From positions 5,084,001-5,148,000 of the forward strand of contig NZ_JAZKUG010000001.1 in the NCBI RefSeq assembly GCF_036625195.1: a stretch of DNA of 64,000 nucleotides, read 5' to 3'. The DNA is from Accumulibacter sp. GTDB lineage: Bacteria; Pseudomonadota; Gammaproteobacteria; Burkholderiales; Rhodocyclaceae. Shown here piece after piece: positions 26,152-34,820 of this stretch. The notes below the pieces were generated by a model that was not told the origin of the DNA, did no database searches, and saw only the letters and a list, made by a program, of their open reading frames with translations. Position 1 is the first letter of the stretch, and each line of letters starts with the position of its first letter. The translations under genes were made by a program, and so were the position numbers.

Positions 26152-27123
26152 ATGTCGCACGGTCGCGCGGTCAGCCTGATGATACTGGTCACCCTGCTCT
26201 GGAGCATCGCCGGGGTCGTCGCACGCCACCTCGACAGCGCCCACAGCTTCGAGGTCACCTTCTGGCGCAGCCTGTTCAACGCCCTCGCCCTCGGCTGCGC
26301 GCTGAGCCTCCTGCGCGGACGGCGACTGTGGCGCAGCCTGATCGACGGCGGCTGGCCGCTCTGGTGCTCGGGTTTCTGCTGGGCGGTGATGTTCACCGCC
26401 TTCATGCTGGCGATCACCCTGACCAGCGTCGCCAATGTCCTCGTGGCGATGGCGATCGGGCCCCTGATCACCGCTCTCTTCGCCCGTCTCTTCCTGCAGC
26501 ACCGGCTACCGGCGCGCACCTGGCTGGCGATTGCCGTCGCCGGCGCCGGCATCGCCTGGATGTTCGGCCAGGAAGCGGCGGCCGGCCTGTCGCTGACCGG
26601 CAGCATCGTCGCGCTGGCGGTGCCCGTTGCGGCGGCGCTCAATTTCACCACCCTGCAGCATGTCGGACATCGGCGCAGCGGCGCAGCGGCGGCGCTGCCG
26701 CAGGACATGCTGCCGGCGGTCTTCATCGGCGCCGCGCTTTCCGCCGCCTGCACCCTGCCACTCGCCCATCCGCTGCAGGCCACGCCGCATGATCTGGCGC
26801 TGCTGGCGCTGCTTGGCGTCGTCCAGCTGGCGATTCCCTGCCTGCTGGTGGTGCGCCTGTCGCGCGAACTGGCGGCACCCGAGATTGCCTTGCTCGGACT
26901 GCTCGAGGTCGTCTTCGGCGTCACCTGGGCCTGGCTCGGCGCCGGCGAGCAACCGGGCGGGAGTACGCTGACCGGTGGCGCACTGGTCCTCGCGGCGCTG
27001 GTCGGCAACGAGGTGCTGGCGTTGCGCAGCCCTGCCGGCAAGCTGCCGCCCGGCGACTCGCCAGCGACCCGGGGCGGCACGGCTGGAATTCGCTTCCCTG
27101 CTGCCGGCGATCGCCACCCGTAA
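26152..27123 (+). CDS. EamA/DMT-family transporter
   Basis: A 323-residue membrane protein with about 10 hydrophobic helices and the two EamA repeats (LVTLLWSIAGVVARH near the start; a second repeat begins near residue 155). ATG 26152 follows AAGGAG, 6 bases away. Transporters of this family export amino acids or metabolites; the substrate cannot be told from sequence. The C-terminal 25 residues are hydrophilic. It converges on the YitT gene with 11 bases between the stops. Confidence 0.82.
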   Translation: MSHGRAVSLMILVTLLWSIAGVVARHLDSAHSFEVTFWRSLFNALALGCALSLLRGRRLWRSLIDGGWPLWCSGFCWAVMFTAFMLAITLTSVANVLVAMAIGPLITALFARLFLQHRLPARTWLAIAVAGAGIAWMFGQEAAAGLSLTGSIVALAVPVAAALNFTTLQHVGHRRSGAAAALPQDMLPAVFIGAALSAACTLPLAHPLQATPHDLALLALLGVVQLAIPCLLVVRLSRELAAPEIALLGLLEVVFGVTWAWLGAGEQPGGSTLTGGALVLAALVGNEVLALRSPAGKLPPGDSPATRGGTAGIRFPAAGDRHP

Positions 27124-27134
27124 AGTGGCCGGGC

Positions 27135-27770
27135 TCAGGCAGCCATGTATCGCCCCGGTCGATGGTTGATCGCCAGGGTCAGGTTCAGCGTCGCCGCACC
27201 AAGCAGCGAGACAAGGATTCGCTCGAACGGCAGCATGGCCAGTGAAGCACCGATGATCGCCAGGTCGATCGCCAACTGGATGTAGCCCGCGCGCCAGCCG
27301 AAACGTTCCTGCAACCAGTGAACGACGATGTTGAGCCCACCGAGGCTGGCCTGATGACGGAAGAGGATGATCATCGCGATGCCGGCCAGCAGGCCGCCCA
27401 TGACCGCAGCGTAGAGCGGATCGACGCCGGCGAGGCCGACGTAGCGCGGCAGCAGATCGGTGGCCACAGACAGCAGGGCGATCGCGCACAGGGTCTTGAT
27501 GGCGAAGGCATGGCCGACACGGAACCAGGCGAGCGCCATGAACGGCACATTGATCGCCAGGAACAGGGTGCCCAGGTTGAGGCCGCTGGCGTAATGGGCA
27601 AGAAAGGCGAGTCCGACCGTGCCACCGGTGATCAGCCCGGCCTGCTTGAGCAGGCCGAGGCCAAGCGAACCGACGAGGGCTGCCGCCACCAGCGCCTGCA
27701 CGTCTTCCAGCAGGCTGTGGCGAGGCGTCGAAGTCGTCGGCGGCGACTGCACCGTCGGCTGGCCTTTCAC
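27135..27770 (-). CDS. YitT family (DUF161) membrane protein
   Basis: A 211-residue inner-membrane protein with about five helices and family blocks: GLLKQAGLITGGTVGLAFLA, LGTLFLAINVPFMALAW, AVMGGLLAGIAMIILF and the substrate-site-like GGLNIVVHWLQERFG. The YitT family has no settled function. The GTG at 27770 overlaps the TGA of the upstream hydrolase gene (GTGA), which argues for translational coupling with the CHAT/MBL pair. A longer frame lies within the hydrolase gene. It lacks the C-terminal DUF2179 domain of larger YitT proteins. Confidence 0.75.
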   Translation of the reverse strand: MKGQPTVQSPPTTSTPRHSLLEDVQALVAAALVGSLGLGLLKQAGLITGGTVGLAFLAHYASGLNLGTLFLAINVPFMALAWFRVGHAFAIKTLCAIALLSVATDLLPRYVGLAGVDPLYAAVMGGLLAGIAMIILFRHQASLGGLNIVVHWLQERFGWRAGYIQLAIDLAIIGASLAMLPFERILVSLLGAATLNLTLAINHRPGRYMAA

Positions 27771-28897
27771 CGCACGCGTCGCCGTGACAGGTCGAGCCGC
27801 ACGCCACCGGCCTCGCTCGCGGGATAGGTGGCGGCGTAGCGATAACGGCGCTGCAGCGCGGTCGACGACCACATCTCGTTGAACTCGCTGCGATAGTTGA
27901 AGTGTAGACGGACGTCGCCGCCGCCGTCACGCAACACGCGCGCAATCGCCTCGCCGTCGGGATGGCGGAACTGCTTGCCGTTGCTCGACACCAGCCAGTC
28001 GCGGCAGTGCAGGGCGCGCACCAGTTCGCTGCTGGTGTTGCCACGGCTGCCATGATGCGACAGCTTGCAGGCGTCGACGGCCAGGCGGCCACCGCCGTTG
28101 CCGGGCAGCCGCGCCAGCGAAGCGAGCAGCACTTCGGCGAAGGCATCGCCGGTGAGCAGCGCGCGGCGCCCGCCGTACTCCGCCAGCAGGGCGATGCTCG
28201 AACCGTTCGGGCGTGCGCGATCGGCCTTGTACGGCCGCGCCGCGAGTTGCTCCGGATCCGGGTCGCCGAGCAGATCGTCTTCCTCCGGCGCGGCATCATC
28301 CTCCTCGAGACGACTGGCGTCGTCGGCAGTGGCAACGCCGGGGACGATTCCCGCCTTGCGACACGCGGCCTCCCAGGCCGGCCGGAGCGCGTCGAGCTGC
28401 TCCTGGTACGGCGACAGCAGGGTCAGCCGCATGCCGCTCGGCAGGCTCAGCTGCGGCAGCGGTCCGGTTTTCGGCACCAGCAGCGCGCCGCCATGCACTG
28501 CCGCATTCCAGCGCTGGCGACCGTGGGCGACGATCAGGTCGCTCAACTCCTCGCCCTGCAGCGGCCCGAGTGTGTCGTCTGCGGCAGCCGGGACGACGCC
28601 GCCCGGGCTGAGGTGCATGTAGCCGTTGAACCATATCTCGCCGAAGCTGACACCGAGACTGGCACTGTCGCGCAGCAGCGCGAGCGCGCCACCGATGTGG
28701 TCGAGGTCGACGTGCGTCACCAGCAGCAGTTCGAAGTGACGCTGGCCCTCCGGCAACGCCAGGATGCGCTCGCGGATGCGCGGGTAGACGGCCGCCGTGC
28801 CACAGTCGATCAGCAGGCGACTGATCCGCCGCCCTTGCCCGTACTCGAGCCAGATGGCGTCGCCGTACTCGGCCGGCAACAGGTCGATGCGATACAT
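27767..28897 (-). CDS. ComEC-like metallo-beta-lactamase-fold hydrolase
   Basis: A 376-residue cytoplasmic metallohydrolase with no signal peptide or membrane helix. The metal motif THVDLDHIGG places His62, Asp64, Asp66 and His67; LLTGDAFAEVLLASL near residue 245 gives the bridging Asp; LSHHGSRGN near 275 gives a further His. This HxDxDH plus SHHGS pattern is that of the ComEC-type branch. An acidic insert (LEEDDAAPEEDDLLGDPDPE, about 200-220) is distinctive. It sits 34 bases after the CHAT gene, behind GAGGAG, and its stop overlaps the YitT start. The substrate is unknown; nuclease, phosphodiesterase or lipase-like activity are all possible. Confidence 0.85.
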   Translation of the reverse strand: MYRIDLLPAEYGDAIWLEYGQGRRISRLLIDCGTAAVYPRIRERILALPEGQRHFELLLVTHVDLDHIGGALALLRDSASLGVSFGEIWFNGYMHLSPGGVVPAAADDTLGPLQGEELSDLIVAHGRQRWNAAVHGGALLVPKTGPLPQLSLPSGMRLTLLSPYQEQLDALRPAWEAACRKAGIVPGVATADDASRLEEDDAAPEEDDLLGDPDPEQLAARPYKADRARPNGSSIALLAEYGGRRALLTGDAFAEVLLASLARLPGNGGGRLAVDACKLSHHGSRGNTSSELVRALHCRDWLVSSNGKQFRHPDGEAIARVLRDGGGDVRLHFNYRSEFNEMWSSTALQRRYRYAATYPASEAGGVRLDLSRRRVR

Positions 28898-28931
28898 GTC
28901 GTCACTCCTCGTCGGCGCTCGTGGCGCCGCT

Positions 28932-31805
28932 TCACAACCGCCAGCCGACGTCGCCGTAGGCGGTCAGGCTCAGGGCAAAGCCGTCACCAGCGGCGAGCAG
29001 GCGCCGCCGCGTGGCGAGAAAGACCTCGCCGAAACTCTCCTCGCCGCCGGCCGCCGCCTGCAGCGCCGCCAGCAGTTCGGCGACGAAGGCGACGGCGCGC
29101 CGGCCGCGGATCGTCGCCAGCGTGCCGATCACCAGCGCGGCGCGCTCGCGCTTGAACGCCTCGACGAAGTTGAGGAAAGGCACCTCGCTGAGTTGCGTGC
29201 TGCAGCCGAGCAGCAGCACCACCGGCGCCGCCGCGGCCGGCCCGGCAACGTACGAGCTCTCGAGTTCGGGACGGGTCAGCAGCACACCGCCGATCTCCAG
29301 CCCGCTGATCCCGGGATGCGCCGGATCCTCCTGCGAATGCGGCAACAGCAGGAGCAGCGACGGCGAATCCGCGGCCACCGCCTGCTCCCACTCGGCCCAG
29401 TCGCGCACCGTCCGCGCGCTCGTCGCGGCCTGGCGCACGGCGTCGAGGATGCCGCCGGGGTCGGCGAGATCCTGCGCCCGCACGCGCTTGCTGGCGCCGA
29501 CGAGCACCGAGCGCAGGACATCGAGGCGATCGGCAGCGGGTTGCGGCAGGCTGATCGTGTAGTCCGCTCCGCTCGCCGCCGCCATTTCCGGCTGCCGCTC
29601 GATGACGCAGTTCAGCCCCCAGAAACGCAACGGACAGTGGACACTGCGATCGTCGCGGTGCACACACTGCTCATGGCTGCCCTCGCCGAGGAGCGCCGCG
29701 CGTGCGTTCGGGCAGAGGGTCGCGCCGGCCTGTGGCAGCGGTGCGGCGTAGAGAATCTCGACCGGCAGCCAGGCACCGGCACGCGCTTCGACGATCTGGA
29801 TGCGCGCCCCCTCGGGCACCCGGCCCTGCAACGGCGCCGGCATCGCCTTGAGGAGCGAACGCCCGTAACGCGCGAGTGCATCGAAGAGCTGCAGCAACGC
29901 TGGATCGTCGAGCGAGCCGCGCGCGGCCGTGAAGCTCGCCTCGGCGGAAAGCAGCGCCTTGACCTCGTCGACCAGCCGATCGATGCCGAGCGGCTCGCGG
30001 AAGCTGACCTCGCTGCCGACGACGGTGGTGAAGCCCGCCTGGCCACTGGCAGCGTGATTGACGACGATGGCGGCATCGAATGGCGGCGCCGCCGGCGACG
30101 GGTCGAAGGACGCCGCCACCCGATTCTCCACCGTCAGCGCCAATCTTCCAGCGGCTCCGGCGAGCGGCGAGGAAAGGATCAGCGTCTGCAGAATCCGGGT
30201 CTCATGGACGATCAGGATGCGAGCCCGGTACTCGTCACGCACACCATGCGTGCGGAAGCTCAGGCGACAAGCCTGGCTATCGCCCTCCGCCGGCAGGAAC
30301 AGGCGCCCTTGCTGCGGCGTGTGCAGGCGGCCGCCGGCGCCTCGTACCAGAGGCACGAAGAAGAGGTCGAGCCAGTGACCGGCGTCCGCTGGCGGCAGAC
30401 GGCCACTCGGAAAGACTTCCGGGGCGCTGAACACCTGCGCCCGCGGCAGCCCGATGTCGAGATCGATGACGTAAGCCCGGTCAACCGCCAGACGTTCCTC
30501 GACGCGCAGCGGTCGGGTGGCGTCGCTGACGTCGATGACGCAGCCGTTGAGCCGCCGCTGCTCGCCGGCCCCGCTCCCGGCATCGCCGCCGCCGTCGCGG
30601 GCCGCCGTCGCCCGCCCCGCCAGTTGTCCGCCGCGCGATCCGCCGAGTCGACCCGCGAGCGCACTGCGCAGACGAGCCAGCTCGCTGGCCGCACCGGCAT
30701 CGTCCGCCCACGAGCTGCGTGCCGTGCTGGCGGCAAGCGACCGTGCCAGCGCCGCCACCGCGTCGCCGAGCGGCTGGCCGCTGCGCTCCACCGACGACCG
30801 TGCGGTGGCCCCGCCGACCGACGACTGCCCTGCCGACAGCAGGCGATCGACCTGCCGCGCCAGCCGCTGCGCCACCGCCGACAGGCGAGCCTCGGTTGCC
30901 AGCCGGCGGGAGGCGATGAGCAGCGCCGGTTCGCCGCCGGCGTCATCCTGCACTGCCCGCAGCGCCCCCTGCAGCGCGACGTCGAATGGCAGGTCGCGGG
31001 CGAGGTGCGCCAGCAGCGATTCGACGTACTCGCCCTGCCGCTCGTGCTCGACCGCAGCAACGCCGGCACCACCCGCCGACACCTCGGCGCACAGGGCAGC
31101 GGCAAGCGGCAGGATGCGCTCGCCGTCGGTGCCGGCGCCACCAAGCACCAACACGCTGGCGGCGCGCAATCGTCGCGTCGACTGCAGCACCCGCGCCAGG
31201 CCGCGCCGCAGATCCTGCGGCAACAACAGCAACTGGCAATCCTCGCCGGCGGCGACGATGCGCAGCAACTCGGGCCAACGGCTGGCTGCCAGCCCGGCCG
31301 CCAGATCCGCGGCGCGCGTGTCGCCGACGATGGCGATGCGCAGCGGCCAGTCCCAGGAGATCGCTCGCGATGGCCCGGCGAAACGCAGGTAGGCCGAACT
31401 CGCGACATCGCCGCCATTGCCGAGGAGCAGTCCGAACAACCATGGCAACTCCGGCATCATCGATGAGCGGTCGGCGCCCGACTGCGGCTCGATCTCGAGC
31501 CGCAGCAGCGGGCGCCCGCCATTGCCTGCTGGCGGCCGGGACTCGCTGAAGCCCTGCCAGGCAGCGACGAACTCCTCTGCCGGCGGCAGGGCGACGCCAC
31601 CGTTGGCGATCGCCGACAACACGTCAGCGAGGCGCTCGAGCCGCAGGACGGCGATTTCGCCAACGGCGGCGCCAAGGCTGCGCGCGGTGGCCAGCGGCGG
31701 CGCCTGGTCGCGCCCGACACCGAGCAGGGCAGCAGCGGCGACGGCGCGGGCGAACGACTCCTGCGGCAGAGCGGCACCCCAGGCCCCGAACAGCGATCGG
31801 CTCAT
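28932..31805 (-). CDS. CHAT-domain (caspase-like) peptidase, 957 residues
   Basis: A large cytoplasmic protein whose C-terminal third is a CHAT domain. LLLLPHSQED places the catalytic His at about 823 and VVLLLGCSTQLSEVPF the Cys at about 868; FKRERAALVIGTLATIRGRRA and the final ALSLTAYGDVGWRL are the usual closing strands. CHAT proteases include the TPR-CHAT effector of type III-E CRISPR. The N-terminal 600 residues have no TPR or WD repeats I can see; residues about 150-330 look like a second, degenerate CHAT-like half. Cys/His-rich ECHO around 735-760 (CPNARAALLGEG, CVHRDD, HCPLRFWGLNC) could bind zinc. GGGAGAG precedes the ATG. First gene of an operon with the MBL hydrolase and YitT protein. 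Confidence 0.8.
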   Translation of the reverse strand: MSRSLFGAWGAALPQESFARAVAAAALLGVGRDQAPPLATARSLGAAVGEIAVLRLERLADVLSAIANGGVALPPAEEFVAAWQGFSESRPPAGNGGRPLLRLEIEPQSGADRSSMMPELPWLFGLLLGNGGDVASSAYLRFAGPSRAISWDWPLRIAIVGDTRAADLAAGLAASRWPELLRIVAAGEDCQLLLLPQDLRRGLARVLQSTRRLRAASVLVLGGAGTDGERILPLAAALCAEVSAGGAGVAAVEHERQGEYVESLLAHLARDLPFDVALQGALRAVQDDAGGEPALLIASRRLATEARLSAVAQRLARQVDRLLSAGQSSVGGATARSSVERSGQPLGDAVAALARSLAASTARSSWADDAGAASELARLRSALAGRLGGSRGGQLAGRATAARDGGGDAGSGAGEQRRLNGCVIDVSDATRPLRVEERLAVDRAYVIDLDIGLPRAQVFSAPEVFPSGRLPPADAGHWLDLFFVPLVRGAGGRLHTPQQGRLFLPAEGDSQACRLSFRTHGVRDEYRARILIVHETRILQTLILSSPLAGAAGRLALTVENRVAASFDPSPAAPPFDAAIVVNHAASGQAGFTTVVGSEVSFREPLGIDRLVDEVKALLSAEASFTAARGSLDDPALLQLFDALARYGRSLLKAMPAPLQGRVPEGARIQIVEARAGAWLPVEILYAAPLPQAGATLCPNARAALLGEGSHEQCVHRDDRSVHCPLRFWGLNCVIERQPEMAAASGADYTISLPQPAADRLDVLRSVLVGASKRVRAQDLADPGGILDAVRQAATSARTVRDWAEWEQAVAADSPSLLLLLPHSQEDPAHPGISGLEIGGVLLTRPELESSYVAGPAAAAPVVLLLGCSTQLSEVPFLNFVEAFKRERAALVIGTLATIRGRRAVAFVAELLAALQAAAGGEESFGEVFLATRRRLLAAGDGFALSLTAYGDVGWRL

Positions 31806-32174
31806 CGTTCTCTCCCGGCCAGCCCTTCGTCATCGCCATGCGGCCGCCATGGCACCGGCAGCCGCGCACCCGCCTGCCGCCGGCACTGGACTGCGCTGAC
31901 CCCCGGCGGCGGCACGCGGCAGGGCAGATTATGCTGCAAATCGAAGATCGTGCGCACCGGACAACGCCGCGGGCAGCCAGACGTGGCAACGCCGGAAACG
32001 AGAAATAGTCCCTGTCGGCGCGGACGCGCCCCTCTCTACTCGTCGCGCTACGCGAAGACCCGGCGCCGCACCGGCCGCAGCCGGGACGGGCCGCAGCGAC
32101 GGCCAACGACCACGATCACCTTCCTTCATGACCACCAGGCAGACGATGCGCCAGACACACACCGCGGGGCGCCG
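31806..32174. other. Divergent intergenic region
   Basis: This stretch separates the CHAT operon from the glycan operon. I see no gene, repeat or convincing promoter pair. One possible -10 (CATAAT on the minus strand at about 31929-31934) is a candidate start site for the CHAT operon, without a good -35. Confidence 0.3.
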
Positions 32175-33818
32175 ATGAATCCAAGAGCCAGCGACGGCAC
32201 GATGGATCTCGCCCATGCCGGCCCGCAGGCCGGCGCAGGAGCCAACTGGCTCGTGCTTGCCGCCTTGCTCGGCGCCGCCCTGGGCATCCGGCTGCTCTTC
32301 TACACGGGATTCTTCGGATCGGACGAGGTGACCTACGTCGCCAACGCCTACCGGCTCCTCGACGGCGACTGGCAGGTCTCGAGCTACGTCGGCAGCAACC
32401 GCTACGGCATGAACCTGCCGCTCGCCGCGCTGGCCTTCCTCTTCGGCCGCCATGAACTGGTCGCCAATGCCTATCCGCTGCTCTGCTCGCTGGGCGAGGT
32501 CGCGCTGGTCTTCCATTTCGGCCGCCAACTGCTCGGCCTGCGCGCCGCCGTCCTCGCCGCGCTGCTGCTCGCCCTGCTGCCGCTGCACGCACACTATGCC
32601 GGACGCCTGATGGCCGACGCGCCGCTGGCACTGATGATCACCGCCAGTTTCCTCTTCTTCTGGCACGGCGAGCGCACCCGTGACTGCCGGAGTTTCGTCA
32701 TCGCCGGCGTGGCGGCGGGATGCAGTTTCTGGATCAAGCCACACGCCATCATCTACCTCGCGGTCTTTGCCGCCTACCCGCTGCTCGTCCGGCGCTGGGA
32801 CCGGCGCTGGCTGGCGATGGCCGCCGCCTGCGGCCTGATCATCGTGGCCAACTGCCTTCTCTTCCGCTTCCTCAGCGGCGACTTCTTCTTCCTCGTCGAA
32901 GCGATGCGCGCCCGCCACACGAGCGTCGACCGGGCAGCGGCCGCCGCCGCCGATCCGTTCCATGTCTCCGCCGGCTACTACCTCGTCTATCTCCTCGGCC
33001 GCGTCTATCACACCTGGATCGTCTTCCACCTGGCTCTGGCGGCGATCGTGCTCTGGTGGTTGCGCCGCCGGCGGCAAGCGGGCGGCGACGACGACGCGAT
33101 GCTTTTCCTCGTCTGGTGGGCAGCCGGGCTGCTGATCGTCTTTTCGCTCTTCGTCGCCTCGTGGCAACCGCTCGTCCTGATCCCGAAACAGACGAACTAC
33201 ATGCTGATGTTCGTCGCGCCGCTGGCGCTCCTCGCCGGCCACGCACTGGCCCGTGCCCGCGGTCGGGCGTTCATCGTCCTGCTGCTGCTCGTCGCCGCAC
33301 CAGCGCTGTTGCTGACCGCAATGCAACAGAGTCTGATCCACGTCTTCACCGCGAACAGCAAGGCGGCCGTCGACTTCGCCCGGGCACACGCCGATGCCGA
33401 GGTCTACGGCAGCACCAATGCCGTTCGCGCGGCGCATTTCGCGCGCCTCGTACAGCCGCACGCGACGCTCGTCGAGATCCATCCGCTTGCCGATCTGCTC
33501 GCCGTCACCGGCGGCGACCGCGAGCAGGCCGCAACGAAGCCGGCCGCCGCCCGCTACGCGGTGATCGACACCGAGACGCTGAGCTGGGCCGTCGACGAGC
33601 CGCTGCGCGACATCAGCCAGGTCCCCGCATGCTGGACGCGCGAAGGCGTCCTGCAACCCTCGGCATACGGCTTCGGCGCCTGGCTCCTGCGGCAGTTCGC
33701 CGCCGGCGCGACGCTGCTGCCGGAGACGCTGGCGGGGCGTGCCGGACAGGCGCTGCGCCCGCTGGCACAGCCACGGCCGGCCTACGTCTACCGCATTCCG
33801 GAGCAGGGATGCGGCTGA
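32175..33818 (+). CDS. GT39/ArnT-like membrane glycosyltransferase
   Basis: A 547-residue membrane protein with about 10-12 helices. The first periplasmic loop motif SDEVTYVANAYRLLDGDWQ near residue 50 has the acidic pair typical of PMT/ArnT transferases, which move sugars from polyprenyl phosphate to periplasmic acceptors. HAHYAGRLMADAPLALMITA near 140 is another family block. The C-terminal 150 residues are periplasmic and soluble. ATG 32175 is chosen; ATG 32202 is possible. It ends one base before the GT2 gene, whose product would make the lipid-linked sugar donor. Confidence 0.8.
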   Translation: MNPRASDGTMDLAHAGPQAGAGANWLVLAALLGAALGIRLLFYTGFFGSDEVTYVANAYRLLDGDWQVSSYVGSNRYGMNLPLAALAFLFGRHELVANAYPLLCSLGEVALVFHFGRQLLGLRAAVLAALLLALLPLHAHYAGRLMADAPLALMITASFLFFWHGERTRDCRSFVIAGVAAGCSFWIKPHAIIYLAVFAAYPLLVRRWDRRWLAMAAACGLIIVANCLLFRFLSGDFFFLVEAMRARHTSVDRAAAAAADPFHVSAGYYLVYLLGRVYHTWIVFHLALAAIVLWWLRRRRQAGGDDDAMLFLVWWAAGLLIVFSLFVASWQPLVLIPKQTNYMLMFVAPLALLAGHALARARGRAFIVLLLLVAAPALLLTAMQQSLIHVFTANSKAAVDFARAHADAEVYGSTNAVRAAHFARLVQPHATLVEIHPLADLLAVTGGDREQAATKPAAARYAVIDTETLSWAVDEPLRDISQVPACWTREGVLQPSAYGFGAWLLRQFAAGATLLPETLAGRAGQALRPLAQPRPAYVYRIPEQGCG

Positions 33819-33819
33819 G

Positions 33820-34698
33820 ATGAGCACCACCGCAGCCGCCGAGACGAGCGGCCCAGCCATGCCTGACGCGTCACCACCTTCGGTCTCGGTCGTCGTTCCG
33901 GTCTTTGGCAGCGGGGCCAACCTGCGCGAACTCGTCAGCCGGGTACAGGCCGCCCTGTCGCCGCTGGTCTGCGACCTCGAGGTGCTCCTGGTCAACGACG
34001 GCAGCGGGCGCGGCAGCTGGCAACTCATCGAGGCGCTGGCGCGCTGCGAACCGCAGGTGCGTGGCCTCGACCTGATGCACAACTACGGGCAGCACAATGC
34101 GCTGCTGGCCGGCATCACGCGGGCAAGGAATTCGATCATCGTCACCATGGACGACGACCTGCAACACCCGCCCGAGGAACTGCCGAAACTGCTGGCGGCG
34201 ATCGCTGCCGGCAACGATGTCGCTTACGGCAAGGCGCAGCGGCGTGAGCATTCGCCGTGGCGCAACCTCGCCTCGCGCCTCACCAAGCGCGCCATGCGGC
34301 TCGCGCTTGGTGCAGAGATGGCGGAACGGAGCAGCGCCTTCCGCATGTTCCGCGCCGAACTCAAGGAAGGATTCGCCGGCTTTCGCGATCCGCAGGTGTC
34401 GATCGACGTCCTCCTTTCCTGGAGCGCCGACCGGGTGGCCTGCGTCGCCGTCGATCATCATCCGCGGCGGCAGGGGCGCTCGGGGTACGACCTGGGCAAG
34501 CTGCTGACGATCACCCTCGGCATGCTCACCGGCTATTCGGCGCTGCCGCTGCGCTTGGCCAGTGGCCTCGGGCTGCTGTCGGCCGCGCTGGGCATCGGGC
34601 TGCTCCTCTGGCTGCTACCCGGGATGCTGCTGGCGGACGGCCAGACGCCCGGCCTGGCGTTGCTCGCCGCGCTGATCACGCTCTTCGCCGGGCTGTAA
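33820..34698 (+). CDS. GT2 polyprenyl-phosphate glycosyltransferase, interrupted by in-frame TAA
   Basis: A 292-residue product as read: GT-A domain with VSVVVPVFGSGANLRELV near residue 22, VLLVNDGSGRGSW, the DDDLQHPPEELP metal/nucleotide motif near 108, and two C-terminal membrane segments. Such enzymes make dolichyl- or undecaprenyl-phosphate sugars. The frame stops at TAA 34696-34698 inside the last helix, in the spot where the family has Gln (GLQLLAIGILGEYLGR). Past the stop the same frame continues with LLAIGVVGEYLGRMHFRT to a TGA at 34822-34824 that overlaps the next ATG. One base change (CAA to TAA) explains this. The product may be truncated, read through, or the base may be a sequencing error. 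Confidence 0.8.
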   Translation: MSTTAAAETSGPAMPDASPPSVSVVVPVFGSGANLRELVSRVQAALSPLVCDLEVLLVNDGSGRGSWQLIEALARCEPQVRGLDLMHNYGQHNALLAGITRARNSIIVTMDDDLQHPPEELPKLLAAIAAGNDVAYGKAQRREHSPWRNLASRLTKRAMRLALGAEMAERSSAFRMFRAELKEGFAGFRDPQVSIDVLLSWSADRVACVAVDHHPRRQGRSGYDLGKLLTITLGMLTGYSALPLRLASGLGLLSAALGIGLLLWLLPGMLLADGQTPGLALLAALITLFAGL

Positions 34699-34820
34699 CT
34701 GCTGGCCATCGGCGTCGTTGGCGAGTACCTCGGCCGCATGCATTTCCGCACGCTGGGCAAACCGGCCTTCGTCATCCGCACGGACACGGGCAGCAGGCCA
34801 CCACTGGAGAAGAAGCAACC

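Noticed and set aside
28797..31466. 889-codon frame antisense to the CHAT gene
   Set aside because: No start signal or motif; the CHAT frame has catalytic motifs and a ribosome site.
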